A stretch of 64,000 bases of DNA from CAXMNX01 sp964194845. Lineage in GTDB: Bacteria > Pseudomonadota > Alphaproteobacteria > Rhodobacterales > Rhodobacteraceae. The notes beneath the pieces were generated by a model that ran no database searches, was not told where the DNA came from, and saw only the letters and a program-made list of their open reading frames with translations. Both the position numbers and the translations under genes were made by a program. Shown here in pieces: positions 9,322 through 18,731 of this stretch. The number at the start of each line of letters is the position of its first letter. Within the stretch, counting starts at the first letter, position 1. The stretch covers positions 11,498 to 75,497 of the forward strand of contig CAXMNX010000014.1 in assembly GCA_964194845.1 (NCBI GenBank), given 5' to 3'.

Positions 9322-9864
9322 TCAGGCTTTCGCTTCTGCCGGTTTCGGCGCGCCTGGCGGTGTTGCCGCGGGCGATATCGGCGAAGACGTCGACAATGGC
9401 GGCATAGTCTTGTTTCCGTTCAACGGATCCTCTTGCCGCTGAACCGAACCTTCGAAATGCGCACCGCTTTCGATCGCGATTGTTTTGTGGATGATGTCGC
9501 CCTCGACCTTGGCGGTCGACGTTAGGCGAACCTTAAGCCCGCGGACCTTGCCCACGACGCGGCCGTTGACCACAACATCGTCGGCAATGCACTCGCCCTT
9601 GACCGTGGCATGTTCGCCAACGGTCAGAAGATGGGCACGGATATCGCCTTCGATATTGCCTTCGATATTGATGTCGCCGGTCGTCTTGATGTTGCCGGTA
9701 ATATTCAGATCAGCCGACAGAACCGACGCCGGTGGCTTTGCCTTTGGCGAAGAAGGTGTGAGGTCGCTGCTCGCTTTGCTATCGCTCATATTCGGGGCCT
9801 TTGTGGTTTCGGCCTCATCCCCGTTTTTGGGGCCAGGCTCGTTGATTTTGCTCTTAGAAAACAT
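9322..9864 (-). CDS. Bactofilin (polymer-forming cytoskeletal protein)
   Basis: Bactofilins form nucleotide-independent filaments at the membrane and position cell-wall enzymes. The 180 residues have a disordered, charged N-terminus (1-48), then the beta-helical core (about 50-145) with regularly spaced hydrophobic/glycine turns such as INIEGNIEGDI and VVNGRVVGKVRG, and a Pro/Ala-rich C-terminal tail. Its start overlaps the end of the M23 peptidase gene by 11 bases, so the two are translated together. A bactofilin next to an M23 peptidase is a known arrangement, in which the filament scaffolds the hydrolase for local shape control. Confidence 0.9.
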   Translation of the reverse strand: MFSKSKINEPGPKNGDEAETTKAPNMSDSKASSDLTPSSPKAKPPASVLSADLNITGNIKTTGDINIEGNIEGDIRAHLLTVGEHATVKGECIADDVVVNGRVVGKVRGLKVRLTSTAKVEGDIIHKTIAIESGAHFEGSVQRQEDPLNGNKTMPPLSTSSPISPAATPPGAPKPAEAKA

Positions 9865-11176
9865 CTCTGGCTGCCTTGATGTATTTCATCGGGTTGGTGG
9901 ATTTCCCGCCGACGCGCACTTCGTAATGGAGGTGGGTGCCCGTCGAGCGTCCGGTGTTTCCCATATCACCGATGCGGTCCCCGCGCGAGACCCTTTGGCC
10001 GACCTTGACACGAATTCTTGAAAGATGTGCGTATCGTGTCTCAAACCCAAATTCGTGTTGGATCTTGATCAAAATGCCATAACCGGCCAGTCGACCCGCG
10101 TGCTTAACCACGCCATCGGCGGTGGCGTGGATCGGCGATCCGGTGGATCCGGCGAAATCGTGACCCTCGTGCTGCCGCCCCCAGCGCTGGCCAAAACCAC
10201 TTGTCGACCGATAGTTGCCGCGCACCGGAAAGCCAAACGGCAGTTTCTCGGCGGCAATACGATAAAGGTTCAGCGTGTCAAGCTGTCCAAGCACATCGTT
10301 CGCGCGATCGGTCAACGGATCAACTTCGGTATCACCGGATGTCGAAAACCGGATCGGCGTAAGCGGGCCGCCCTGACCTGAATAATTGCGTCGCACCTGC
10401 TCTAGTATGCTGTCGGTGGGCAGGCCAACGGCGGAAAACATCTTGTCGATGGGCTCCAGCGACGTGGTGACGGCATCCTCGATCTGACTGAAAATGCGTT
10501 CGTTCCGCTCGGCCTCAAGACGCGCGTCCATGCTGATGCGATCCATCGCGTTCTCGGCCTGATCGACATAATCGCGCATCGAGTCTCGTTCGACTGCCAG
10601 ATCGCCCAATGCAGAGGTCATGAAATTCAGTGTCGTCTCAAGATCGCCAACCCGCGTCGTGTCAGGGCTTGCGGCTTCGGTCTCGGCCAGCTTGGCGGTC
10701 AGAACTTCGTTTTCACCGCGCTCCGCGTCACGCTCTTTCATGACATCGCGAAGCGTGGTTTGAATGACGTCTATGCCGGTTTCCAACTCGCGGCGGCGGT
10801 CTTCGGACGACAACAGCCGCGATTGCATCGCCGACACCTCGGCGAGTGCCACCGTAAAGCGTTCCTGCGCCTGGGAAGCCTCGTGCGCGCGGGCGTCTCG
10901 CTCGGTTGCAATGATATTCAGGCGCGATTCGTAAACCGCCTGATCCCGCAGCGCCTGTTCACGAAGATCACCCGCCCCAAGGCTGTGCATCAGCAGAATG
11001 GCCGACGAGATGATCGTCCAGCCAACTAAAAGCGCGGATCCGGTCAGCCCGACAAACTGGGTCATCGGGCTTAAGCGAATAAAACGAGTTTCGGTGTCCG
11101 AACGCAGAAAAAGACGCTGCTCAGGAAAAGAGCGTTCAAAAGACGCGCGCAATTTCATCGCGAAAGTCTGCCTCAA
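9854..11176 (-). CDS. M23-family peptidoglycan endopeptidase with coiled coil
   Basis: Membrane-anchored LytM-type metallopeptidase predicted to cut peptidoglycan cross-links. The 440 residues contain one membrane helix (about 40-62, GLTGSALLVGWTIISSAILL), a long periplasmic coiled coil (about 75-230) rich in Glu/Arg/Ala, and a C-terminal M23 domain with zinc ligands in HEGHDFAG and the catalytic HLHYEVRVGG. Both halves of the active site are intact, so it should be an enzyme rather than an EnvC-like activator. It is first in a two-gene operon with the bactofilin. An alternative start at the ATG six codons in (MKLRASFERS) is possible. Confidence 0.9.
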   Translation of the reverse strand: MRQTFAMKLRASFERSFPEQRLFLRSDTETRFIRLSPMTQFVGLTGSALLVGWTIISSAILLMHSLGAGDLREQALRDQAVYESRLNIIATERDARAHEASQAQERFTVALAEVSAMQSRLLSSEDRRRELETGIDVIQTTLRDVMKERDAERGENEVLTAKLAETEAASPDTTRVGDLETTLNFMTSALGDLAVERDSMRDYVDQAENAMDRISMDARLEAERNERIFSQIEDAVTTSLEPIDKMFSAVGLPTDSILEQVRRNYSGQGGPLTPIRFSTSGDTEVDPLTDRANDVLGQLDTLNLYRIAAEKLPFGFPVRGNYRSTSGFGQRWGRQHEGHDFAGSTGSPIHATADGVVKHAGRLAGYGILIKIQHEFGFETRYAHLSRIRVKVGQRVSRGDRIGDMGNTGRSTGTHLHYEVRVGGKSTNPMKYIKAARDVF

Positions 11177-11301
11177 ACCGTCTGTCCCGTGGCCTTGTCC
11201 CGTGCAGATGGCCCTTCTGTCCTAGAAACGCCACGGGCAAATGTTAACGGCTGTGGAAAAGTCTGGCAACCTTGCAGACCCCGCGCAGCGCCGTCCGCCC
11301 G

Positions 11302-11332
11302 CGGCATTCGCGCAATTGGCGAATAATTGCCG
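11302..11332 (-). terminator. Possible hairpin terminator after the DUF455 gene
   Basis: An inverted repeat with arms CGGCATTCGC and GCGAATAATTGCCG (paired with a 2-4 base bulge) around a GCAATTG loop begins five bases past the DUF455 stop codon. There is no clear T-run, so intrinsic termination is only possible. Confidence 0.3.
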
Positions 11333-11336
11333 ATAC

Positions 11337-12149
11337 TCAGAGCTTTTCAGTCAGCGGCCAGTAAAAGTCGGGCGGCAGTCCGGCCTCGGCGCGTTTTTCC
11401 TCATTAAACGGCGGTTTTAACACACCGTGAAAGTATTGCCGAACCAATCGGTGGAATACCGGTTTCGGATCCAGTTCGTCGCGCCCGCATAGAAAATGAA
11501 ACCACTTTGAGCCATATGCGACATGCGCGACCTCTTCGGCGTAAATTGTTTCGAGAGCGGAAACCGTTTGGTCGTCACGGGCGGATTTGAATATATTGAT
11601 CATCCCCGGTGTCACATCCAGACCGCGCGCCTCCAGCACCATCGGTACCACCGCAAGCCGACCCAAAATATCATCTGCGGTATCGTTTGCCGCGCGCCAC
11701 ATTCCAGCATGGGCAGCAAGCGCACCATAGTGGCTTCCGTGAGCTTCAAGACAATCGCTTATCAGGTTGAAATGCTTTGATTCTTCGTCTGCGGCTTTGA
11801 CCCAGTCATCATAGAATCCAGGCGGCATTGAAACATGCCGGAACCGCGCAATAAGGTCCCAATGAAGATCGACCGCATTCAACTCGATATGCGCAACCGC
11901 GTGCAACAACGCAATTCGTCCCTCCGGTGTGCCGGGCCGCCGTTTCGGAACATTGCGCGGGCCTAAAAGCTCGGGCCGCACCGGCCGGGATGGTTGTGCG
12001 GGTGGGCGCGCATCTCCAACAGCGATCGACGCGTTTGTCTCGCGCGCGGCGAACCAGCGCGCCGCATGGGCGTGACTGCGCGCCGTCTTTTCGCGCCCGT
12101 CCGCAGTGGTCAGGACATCGACTGCCATATCTGTCAGGGTTTCGGGCAA
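11337..12149 (-). CDS. DUF455 ferritin-like protein
   Basis: Cytosolic protein of the DUF455 family, which has a ferritin-like four-helix fold with a putative di-metal centre; the substrate is not established. In the 270 residues the likely ligands are visible as HIELNAVDLHWD, DEESKHFNL and YAEEVAHVAYG (the ExxH-type helix motifs), and the family signature VVPMVLEARGLDVTPGM is conserved. The N-terminal 60 residues are low in similarity and Pro-rich. It is a single gene, divergent from the large AsmA-like gene, with a 153-base shared promoter region. Confidence 0.85.
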   Translation of the reverse strand: MPETLTDMAVDVLTTADGREKTARSHAHAARWFAARETNASIAVGDARPPAQPSRPVRPELLGPRNVPKRRPGTPEGRIALLHAVAHIELNAVDLHWDLIARFRHVSMPPGFYDDWVKAADEESKHFNLISDCLEAHGSHYGALAAHAGMWRAANDTADDILGRLAVVPMVLEARGLDVTPGMINIFKSARDDQTVSALETIYAEEVAHVAYGSKWFHFLCGRDELDPKPVFHRLVRQYFHGVLKPPFNEEKRAEAGLPPDFYWPLTEKL

Positions 12150-12302
12150 ATCTGCGCACTCCGATCAAGATCTATAACGCCAATTTCCACCGGCGGTGAA
12201 ACGGTTGAGCGCGAAAACCACGGTCGCGCGCGCTGTTGTGTCACACACATCTGTTGGGTTTTAGTGCAGCGCGTTCGAGAGTAAACATCGAATAAAGAGT
12301 AA

Positions 12303-15300
12303 ATGGGTCCGACGATGACCGAAGCCGAAACCGGCACCGAGAAACCAAAGCGAAGTAAGCGCCCCAAAAAGCACCGTGCCGGATCCGGCATGGTCTGGTC
12401 GCTGACATTGGCGACAATTATTCTGATGCTATTGGCGCTTGCGCTCAGCGGACGTGCGATGCCACTGCCGAACTGGGCGCTCGGTCGGATTGAAGCCGCT
12501 GTCAGCGAACGGCTGCCTGAAGGTGCCATAGAAATTGGAAAAGTCGCGGTGGCGCTTGGTCGTGATGGCGTGCCGCGCGTGAAATTCTCGGACATTACAA
12601 TTGGTAACACCGGTGGCGGCGCTGCCGCGGTTCTGAATACCATCCAGGCCCGGATTTCGACCGGCGCGCTGCTTCAGGGCCGCCTGGCGCCGGAACGGAT
12701 CGAACTTGATGGCGCGCAGGTGACCTTGCGGCGATCGACCAATGGCCGGTTCACATTTGCCACCGCCGATGCCGAACCGGGCAACACACGCAGCCTTTCC
12801 GACTTGCTGGCGCTATTGGATGACGCGCTTTCGGCCGATGCCCTGAAATCGATCATGGAGGTTGAAGCGCGCGGTGTGGTTATTTCGGTCGAAGACGCGC
12901 GCACCGGGCGAATTTGGCAGGCCACCAACGCCAATCTGATATTGCGCCGCTCGGAAGACGGCCTCGCGCTGTCGGTTGCGTCCGACGTATTCAACGGCAC
13001 CGACGACGTCGCCGAAGTGCAGTTGTCGTTCCAGTTCGACCACGACACCCGCGACACGACACTTGGTGTCAATGTCGTCGATATGCCGGCTGTCGATATT
13101 GCAGTTCAATCCCCGGCGCTGGCCTGGCTCGGCGTTCTTGACGCACCCATCTCGGGTGCGGTTCGGGCTGAATATAACGGCGAAGATGGGCTAAGATCGC
13201 TGGCGGGCACGCTTGATATTGCAGCTGGCGCGCTTAATCCGGTCGAGGGTTCGGAACCGCTTCAGTTCACGTCGGCGCGGGCATACTTCGATTTTGACCA
13301 CGCCCGGCAACGCATCGATTTTTCTGAACTTGCGGTGAATTCAGCCCGCCTCGCGCTGACCGCCACCGGCCAAACCTATCTAAGCGACACCAAAGACGGC
13401 TGGCCCGACGCATATCTGGGTCAGATTGTCGTGTCTGACGTCCGTTTCGAAGATAGCGATCGGTTCGAGGTGCCGCTGGAGCTTTCCGATATCCGCACCG
13501 ATCTCAGACTCAAGCTGGATCCCTTTTCGGTCGAGATTGCCCAGATAACCGTCGATAATGCGGGCGAGCCGATCCGCGGTCGCGGGCGGATCGAGGCGCG
13601 ATCGGATGGGTGGCATGTGTCAGTTGATGCCCAGACCGCGCAAATACTACTCGAAACGGTTAAGGCGCACTGGCCGATCAACGTCTCACCGATTACGCAG
13701 CGCTGGTTGAAAAAGAATGTACTTGAAGGTGTCTTACACGACGCCTCGGTTGCTGTTCGCAAAATCCCCGGCCAGGAGCCGGACATCGCGATGAGTTTCG
13801 AATATCGCGACACTGTGGTGCGGTTTCTTCAAAACATGCCGCCGATCAGCGCCGCTTCGGGGCGCGCTACCATGAACGACCGCCAGTTTGCGCTGTTTGT
13901 GCGTGAAGGCAATGTTGTGGCCGAACATGGTGGCGCGCTGGACGGGGCAGGGTCTGTGTTTATCGTTCCCGATGTTAGCGCCGAGCCCTCGCGCGGCGAA
14001 TTGACCATTGCCGCCCAGGGCACGATCCTGGCCGGGCTTTCAATTCTGAACAATCCGCCCATTCGCCTGATGGAACGGGCCAGTCGCGGCATCGACATTG
14101 CAGACGGCAACGCCGCGATTGTTGCGGTCGTTCGCCTGCCGCTGAAGGACGGGATGAAAAATGACGACGTTGAGTATTTTGTCGCAGGCGATCTGACGTC
14201 CGTTTCGTCGGAAAAAATCGTTACAGGCAGAACGCTCGCGTCCCAAAGCATCTCGCTTGATGCAACGCCAGAGCGCATTCGCCTAAGCGGGCCTGCAACA
14301 CTTGATGGCGTTGCGTTGGACCTGGAATGGGAACAACCGCTTGGGCCGCGATCCGCGCTTGGCAGCCGGGTCGACGGCACAGTAGAGCTGGGCCCCAATA
14401 CAATCGCGGCTTTTGATCTGCCGCTTCCGGCGTCGCTGGTATCCGGCCGCGGGTCCGGGGAATTTTCGCTGGCGCTTTTGCCCGATGCGCCGCCGCAACT
14501 ATCGCTGACGTCTGATCTGGTTGGCCTCGGAATTAATGTCGAAGGTCTGGCATGGGCCAAGTCGCGCGATGCCTCCGGAAAAATGGAGCTAGAGGCCACT
14601 CTGGGCGAGGTGCCGGACGTCAGTCATCTGTCGGTCACGGCACCGGGATTGACGCTGGACGGACAGCTAAAATTCAAAGACGATGGCGATCTCGAAATGG
14701 CCAGGTTCAACAGCCTGAAGGTTGGCCAATGGCTGGACGCCGCTGTCAGGTTAACGCCCCGAGGTCGCGGTAAATCCCCCGCTGTAACCATCGAAAGCGG
14801 CACATTCGATCTGCGCGCCATGCCATTGGAACGCAACAACAGCGGAAATGACCGCGCGCCGATTGCCGTGAACCTGGATAGATTTATTGTATCCGACAGC
14901 ATCCAGCTCGCGCCTGTGATCGGCCAGATTGACGCCGGGCGCGCCGGACTGTCTGGCAAATTCGAAGGCCGACTGGGCGGAAGAACACCGGTTCGCGGAA
15001 CGCTTGCACCAACGAATGGCGGAACAGGCGTTCGCGTTCAGTCGGCTGATGCCGGTGGCGCCATTCGCGACGCCGGGCTAACGCCGAACGCGCAAAAAGG
15101 CACGCTCGATATCGTTCTGACACCGGTTGTTGGCGCACCAACCGGCACCTACGACGGCGAATTTCTGATCGAAGGACTGCACTTACGAAAAGCGCCTGTT
15201 TTGGCTGATCTTCTGGATGCAATCAGCGTTGTCGGGCTTCTCGATCAACTTGCCGGTCCGGGGATACGGTTTGGCGCGGTTGACGGAAAATTTCGCCTGA

Positions 15301-15596
15301 CGCCCGACGCACTATTTCTTCGTGACGCGGCCGCCGTCGGCCCGTCGCTCGGCATCTCAGCAAACGGCGTCTACGACCTCAACAGCAAAAATATGGATTT
15401 CGTGGGCGTCATATCACCGGTGTATTTCGTCAATGCAATCGGGCGGGTGGTCTCGCGGCGGGGTGAGGGGTTATTTGGATTTAACTATCGTATGACCGGT
15501 CCGACCAGCGATCCGTCAATTGGTGTCAATCCGCTGTCGATCCTGACGCCTGGGTTTTTGCGCGAGATATTCCGAAGACCGCCGCGAACACAGTGA
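12303..15596 (+). CDS. Large AsmA/YhdP-like (DUF3971-type) envelope protein
   Basis: 1097 residues: a short basic cytosolic N-terminus, one membrane helix (about 30-52, MVWSLTLATIILMLLALALSG), then a very long periplasmic region of beta-strand repeats. The C-terminal 200 residues include the AsmA-like segment with VGLLDQLAGPGIRFG and PSLGISANGVYDLNSK, ending GPTSDPSIGVNPLS. Relatives (YhdP, TamB, AsmA) form grooves bridging the inner and outer membrane and are implicated in phospholipid transport; that role is inferred from the family. An ATG at 12315 is an alternative start. The stop is only 5 bases before queA, so the two are probably co-transcribed although functionally unrelated. Confidence 0.85.
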   Translation: MGPTMTEAETGTEKPKRSKRPKKHRAGSGMVWSLTLATIILMLLALALSGRAMPLPNWALGRIEAAVSERLPEGAIEIGKVAVALGRDGVPRVKFSDITIGNTGGGAAAVLNTIQARISTGALLQGRLAPERIELDGAQVTLRRSTNGRFTFATADAEPGNTRSLSDLLALLDDALSADALKSIMEVEARGVVISVEDARTGRIWQATNANLILRRSEDGLALSVASDVFNGTDDVAEVQLSFQFDHDTRDTTLGVNVVDMPAVDIAVQSPALAWLGVLDAPISGAVRAEYNGEDGLRSLAGTLDIAAGALNPVEGSEPLQFTSARAYFDFDHARQRIDFSELAVNSARLALTATGQTYLSDTKDGWPDAYLGQIVVSDVRFEDSDRFEVPLELSDIRTDLRLKLDPFSVEIAQITVDNAGEPIRGRGRIEARSDGWHVSVDAQTAQILLETVKAHWPINVSPITQRWLKKNVLEGVLHDASVAVRKIPGQEPDIAMSFEYRDTVVRFLQNMPPISAASGRATMNDRQFALFVREGNVVAEHGGALDGAGSVFIVPDVSAEPSRGELTIAAQGTILAGLSILNNPPIRLMERASRGIDIADGNAAIVAVVRLPLKDGMKNDDVEYFVAGDLTSVSSEKIVTGRTLASQSISLDATPERIRLSGPATLDGVALDLEWEQPLGPRSALGSRVDGTVELGPNTIAAFDLPLPASLVSGRGSGEFSLALLPDAPPQLSLTSDLVGLGINVEGLAWAKSRDASGKMELEATLGEVPDVSHLSVTAPGLTLDGQLKFKDDGDLEMARFNSLKVGQWLDAAVRLTPRGRGKSPAVTIESGTFDLRAMPLERNNSGNDRAPIAVNLDRFIVSDSIQLAPVIGQIDAGRAGLSGKFEGRLGGRTPVRGTLAPTNGGTGVRVQSADAGGAIRDAGLTPNAQKGTLDIVLTPVVGAPTGTYDGEFLIEGLHLRKAPVLADLLDAISVVGLLDQLAGPGIRFGAVDGKFRLTPDALFLRDAAAVGPSLGISANGVYDLNSKNMDFVGVISPVYFVNAIGRVVSRRGEGLFGFNYRMTGPTSDPSIGVNPLSILTPGFLREIFRRPPRTQ

Positions 15597-15600
15597 CGCG

Positions 15601-16656
15601 ATGAAACTCAGCGAATTTAACTTCGATCTGCCCGAACGGTTGATCGCAACACGGCCCGCGCGGCCGCGTTCTTCATCGCGGCTGCTGGTCGCAACGCCAA
15701 ACGCGATCACCGATGCACATTCAGTTGATCTGCCGAATTTTCTCCGGCCCGGCGACCGCCTGGTTCTGAACGACACCAAAGTCATCCCGGCGCGGCTTTC
15801 CGGCATTCGGCACAGGAATGGCCCGGACGGGGCGAGCGAAGCAAAAATCGGGGCGACGCTGCTGGCACCAACCGCCAAGGGCAACTGGACGGCCCTGGTC
15901 AAACCGATGAAAAAAATCAGGGACGGCGAAACGATTACTTTTGCCGGCGATCTCATCGCATTGCTCATCGGGCGCAACGAAGAAACAGCGACCCTTCGGT
16001 TCAACCTCGAGGGTCAGGACTTCGACGCCGCTTTAAATGCCACAGGTGCTATGCCGCTGCCGCCCTATATCGAAGGCAAACGCAAAGCCGACGAAAAGGA
16101 CCGTGTCGATTATCAGACCATCTGGGCGCGCGCGTCTGGTGCCGTTGCCGCACCCACAGCGTCGCTTCATTTCGACGACGCACTTCTAGGAGCCCTTTCG
16201 AACGCGGGCGTTGAGACAACCCATGTCACGCTTCATGTCGGGGCGGGCACGTTTCTGCCTGTAAAGGCGGACGATATTCGCGAACACAAGATGCACGCCG
16301 AAAGGGGCGAAATTACGCCTCGCGCGGCCAAAGAGATAAACGCGACCCGCGCCGCAGGCGGCCGCATCATCCCTGTCGGCACGACCGCGCTTCGCCTGAT
16401 CGAAACCGCCGCAGGCGAATACGGCGCGCTGACGGCCTGGTCGGGTGCCACCGATATCTTCATCACACCCGGTTATCGCTTTCGCATCGCTGATGCGCTG
16501 ATTACAAATTTCCACCTGCCAAAATCGACTTTGATGATGCTTGTTTCTGCCTTCATCGGCACCAACCGTGTCCGCGATATATACGCCCATGCCATTGCCG
16601 GTAATTATCGCTTTTTTTCCTATGGCGATGCCTCGCTACTTCTGCCAAAGGACTGA
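15601..16656 (+). CDS. queA: tRNA S-adenosylmethionine ribosyltransferase-isomerase
   Basis: Enzyme that transfers and isomerises the ribosyl group of SAM onto 7-aminomethyl-7-deazaguanine at position 34 of tRNA, making epoxyqueuosine. The 351 residues match QueA along the whole length: MKLSEFNFDLPERLIA at the start, LVLNDTKVIPARL, LPPYI, TASLHFDD, and the C-terminal NFHLPKSTLMMLVSAF. The tgt gene that normally works upstream in the pathway is not in the window. The start is 5 bases after the AsmA-like gene. No anomalies seen. Confidence 0.96.
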   Translation: MKLSEFNFDLPERLIATRPARPRSSSRLLVATPNAITDAHSVDLPNFLRPGDRLVLNDTKVIPARLSGIRHRNGPDGASEAKIGATLLAPTAKGNWTALVKPMKKIRDGETITFAGDLIALLIGRNEETATLRFNLEGQDFDAALNATGAMPLPPYIEGKRKADEKDRVDYQTIWARASGAVAAPTASLHFDDALLGALSNAGVETTHVTLHVGAGTFLPVKADDIREHKMHAERGEITPRAAKEINATRAAGGRIIPVGTTALRLIETAAGEYGALTAWSGATDIFITPGYRFRIADALITNFHLPKSTLMMLVSAFIGTNRVRDIYAHAIAGNYRFFSYGDASLLLPKD

Positions 16657-16743
16657 AAACGACCATGGGTGAGTCGCGGCAAAGCGCGTAACTTCATCAG
16701 CCCAGGGTTAGAGGCAGAAATTAGATCTAGGCGGAGACTGCAA

Positions 16744-18042
16744 ATGTTGCGGGTTCTGAGCGGTACATGGGCACTCCTTCTTGGTGTGTTGTTGCTGATG
16801 ATCGGCAACGGCCTTCAGGGTTCGCTGATCGGCATTCGCGGGTCAATTGAACAGTTTTCCACCACCGAACTGTCGGTCGTCACATCGGCGTATTTCGCCG
16901 GATTTCTGATCGGATCGCGGGTCGCACCGCACCTGATCCATCGGGTCGGGCATGTACGCGTTTTCGCCGCACTGGGGTCGTTCGTTTCCGCCGTGCTGAT
17001 CCTTTATCCGATGTTCACCGATCCCTGGGCATGGATCGCCCTCAGGGTCGTGTTCGGCTTTTCATTCTCGGGCGTCTATGTCACCGCCGAAAGCTGGCTG
17101 AACAACGCCTCGAGCAATGAAAACCGGGGTAAGTCGCTGTCGCTCTATGTGATGGCGCAGATGCTTGGCATCGTTCTCAGCCAGGCGTTGCTGAACGTTG
17201 CTGATCCTGCCGGCTTTGTTCTGTTTGTTATTCCGTCGGTTCTTGTCTCGCTATCGTTCGCTCCGATTTTGCTATCTGCGTCAAAATCTCCGGCGTTTGA
17301 AACCATCAAACCGATGAGCCTGCGCCAGTTATATGTCGTCTCGCCTCTCGGCTTTGTCGGCATTTTTCTTCTTGGCGCGGTATTTGCCGCGCAGTTTGGT
17401 ATGGCCTCGATTTATGGGACCGAGGCCGGATTTTCGGTTGCCGAAATTTCGATATTTGTATCCGCAATCTTTCTGGGCGGGATGGTCCTGCAGTATCCTT
17501 TTGGTTGGCTAAGCGACCGCATGGATCGCCGAGTGCTCATATTTGCCGCAGCGGTTGGTGGTGGTGTGGCCGGAACGATTGGCATTCTATTTGGGGACGT
17601 TTTCGAAGTTGTACTCGTCGCAGCCTTCTTCATGGGCGGCATGTCAAATCCGCTCTACGCGCTGCTGATCGCCTACACCAACGACTACCTCGCAACTGAT
17701 GACATGGCAGCTGCATCGGGCGGACTTATCTTTGTGAGCGGATTGGGTGCAATTCTAGGCCCGGTGCTTACTGGCTGGGTGATGACCAGGGTCGGACCCG
17801 TCGGCTTTTGGATTTATCTCTCAATCATCATGCTGGTTATGGCGGCATATGCGGCCTACCGGATGACCCAACGCGCCTCGGCCTATAACGAGGAAGACGA
17901 TTACGACGCGGTCAAATACGCACACATTTCTCCCACTGGGACACACGTCGCGGCCGAAGCCGCACAGGAATACTATGCTGAAAATGTCGATACCGAAGAT
18001 GAACCTTCAACACCCGACACAGAAACTCTTGATCCTCAATGA
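16744..18042 (+). CDS. MFS transporter, 12 membrane helices
   Basis: Inner-membrane carrier of the major facilitator superfamily; the substrate is unknown. From the ATG at 16744 there are 432 residues with about 12 hydrophobic helices, starting ALLLGVLLLMIGNGLQGSLIG, a Motif-A-like loop LSDRMDRRVL between the second-half helices, and an acidic hydrophilic C-terminal tail of about 50 residues. I chose 16744 because a GGCGGAG site lies 7 bases upstream and because the family usually begins just before the first helix. The frame also has a GTG at 16669, which would add 25 residues. Similar carriers (YcaD-like) are widespread in Rhodobacterales. Confidence 0.85.
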   Translation: MLRVLSGTWALLLGVLLLMIGNGLQGSLIGIRGSIEQFSTTELSVVTSAYFAGFLIGSRVAPHLIHRVGHVRVFAALGSFVSAVLILYPMFTDPWAWIALRVVFGFSFSGVYVTAESWLNNASSNENRGKSLSLYVMAQMLGIVLSQALLNVADPAGFVLFVIPSVLVSLSFAPILLSASKSPAFETIKPMSLRQLYVVSPLGFVGIFLLGAVFAAQFGMASIYGTEAGFSVAEISIFVSAIFLGGMVLQYPFGWLSDRMDRRVLIFAAAVGGGVAGTIGILFGDVFEVVLVAAFFMGGMSNPLYALLIAYTNDYLATDDMAAASGGLIFVSGLGAILGPVLTGWVMTRVGPVGFWIYLSIIMLVMAAYAAYRMTQRASAYNEEDDYDAVKYAHISPTGTHVAAEAAQEYYAENVDTEDEPSTPDTETLDPQ

Positions 18043-18101
18043 AAGTTGGGTCACGATTCGTTTTATCTGGGGAGTATTTGGGTGGAGTGGGACGTGTAAC
18101 G

Positions 18102-18686
18102 ATGACCAACCCTGAGGATATTCTGGCCTTTTGGCTGGACGAGGTTGGCCCTGAAGGCTGGTATGCCGGGGGCGAAGACCTGGACGTGAAAATCCGCGAT
18201 CGTTTCGAGGATACTTACAATCGTGCCTGCGGCGGCGCATTGTCGCTTTGGCTGACATATCCGTCGGGGACGTTGGCCTACATAATTCTGGTCGACCAAT
18301 TTGCCCGAAATATGTTTCGCGATACACCTCGGGCTTTTTCCGGGGATCGCATGGCGCGCGCCGCGGCCAAGGCAGCGATTGCGCGCGGCTGGGACCTGCG
18401 TATCGCCGAACCGGCGCGGCAGTTTTTCTACATGCCGCTTGTGCATTCTGAATGCCTTGTCGATCAGGACCGCGCCGTCCGGCTGATCATGAAGCGCATG
18501 CCGGAATTGGGCGCGAAAAATCTTCTGAGCGCGAAAGCACATCGCGAGGTGATTCGGCGATTCGGTCGTTTCCCGAACAGGAACGTGGCGGTCGGGCGCG
18601 ACACGCCGTCGGCAGAAGCAAAGTTTCTTGAAGGCGGCGGATACGCTGGCGTGGTCCGCGCCCTTAAGGAAAAAGAGGCCGCCTGA
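18102..18686 (+). CDS. DUF924 family protein
   Basis: 194-residue cytosolic protein of the DUF924 family, which has an all-helical TPR-like fold and no assigned reaction. Family landmarks are clear: ILAFWLDEVGPEGWYAGG near the start, LAYIILVDQFARNMFRDTPRAF in the middle, and FFYMPLVHSE followed by RFGRFPNRN. The ATG at 18102 begins at the conserved ILAFW block; the longer frame from 18039 adds unsupported residues. It follows the MFS gene by about 60 bases. Confidence 0.85.
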   Translation: MTNPEDILAFWLDEVGPEGWYAGGEDLDVKIRDRFEDTYNRACGGALSLWLTYPSGTLAYIILVDQFARNMFRDTPRAFSGDRMARAAAKAAIARGWDLRIAEPARQFFYMPLVHSECLVDQDRAVRLIMKRMPELGAKNLLSAKAHREVIRRFGRFPNRNVAVGRDTPSAEAKFLEGGGYAGVVRALKEKEAA

Positions 18687-18731
18687 GGCGCACCGCTTTC
18701 TCCGCCAATATTCTGATAGGGACAGAGGTCC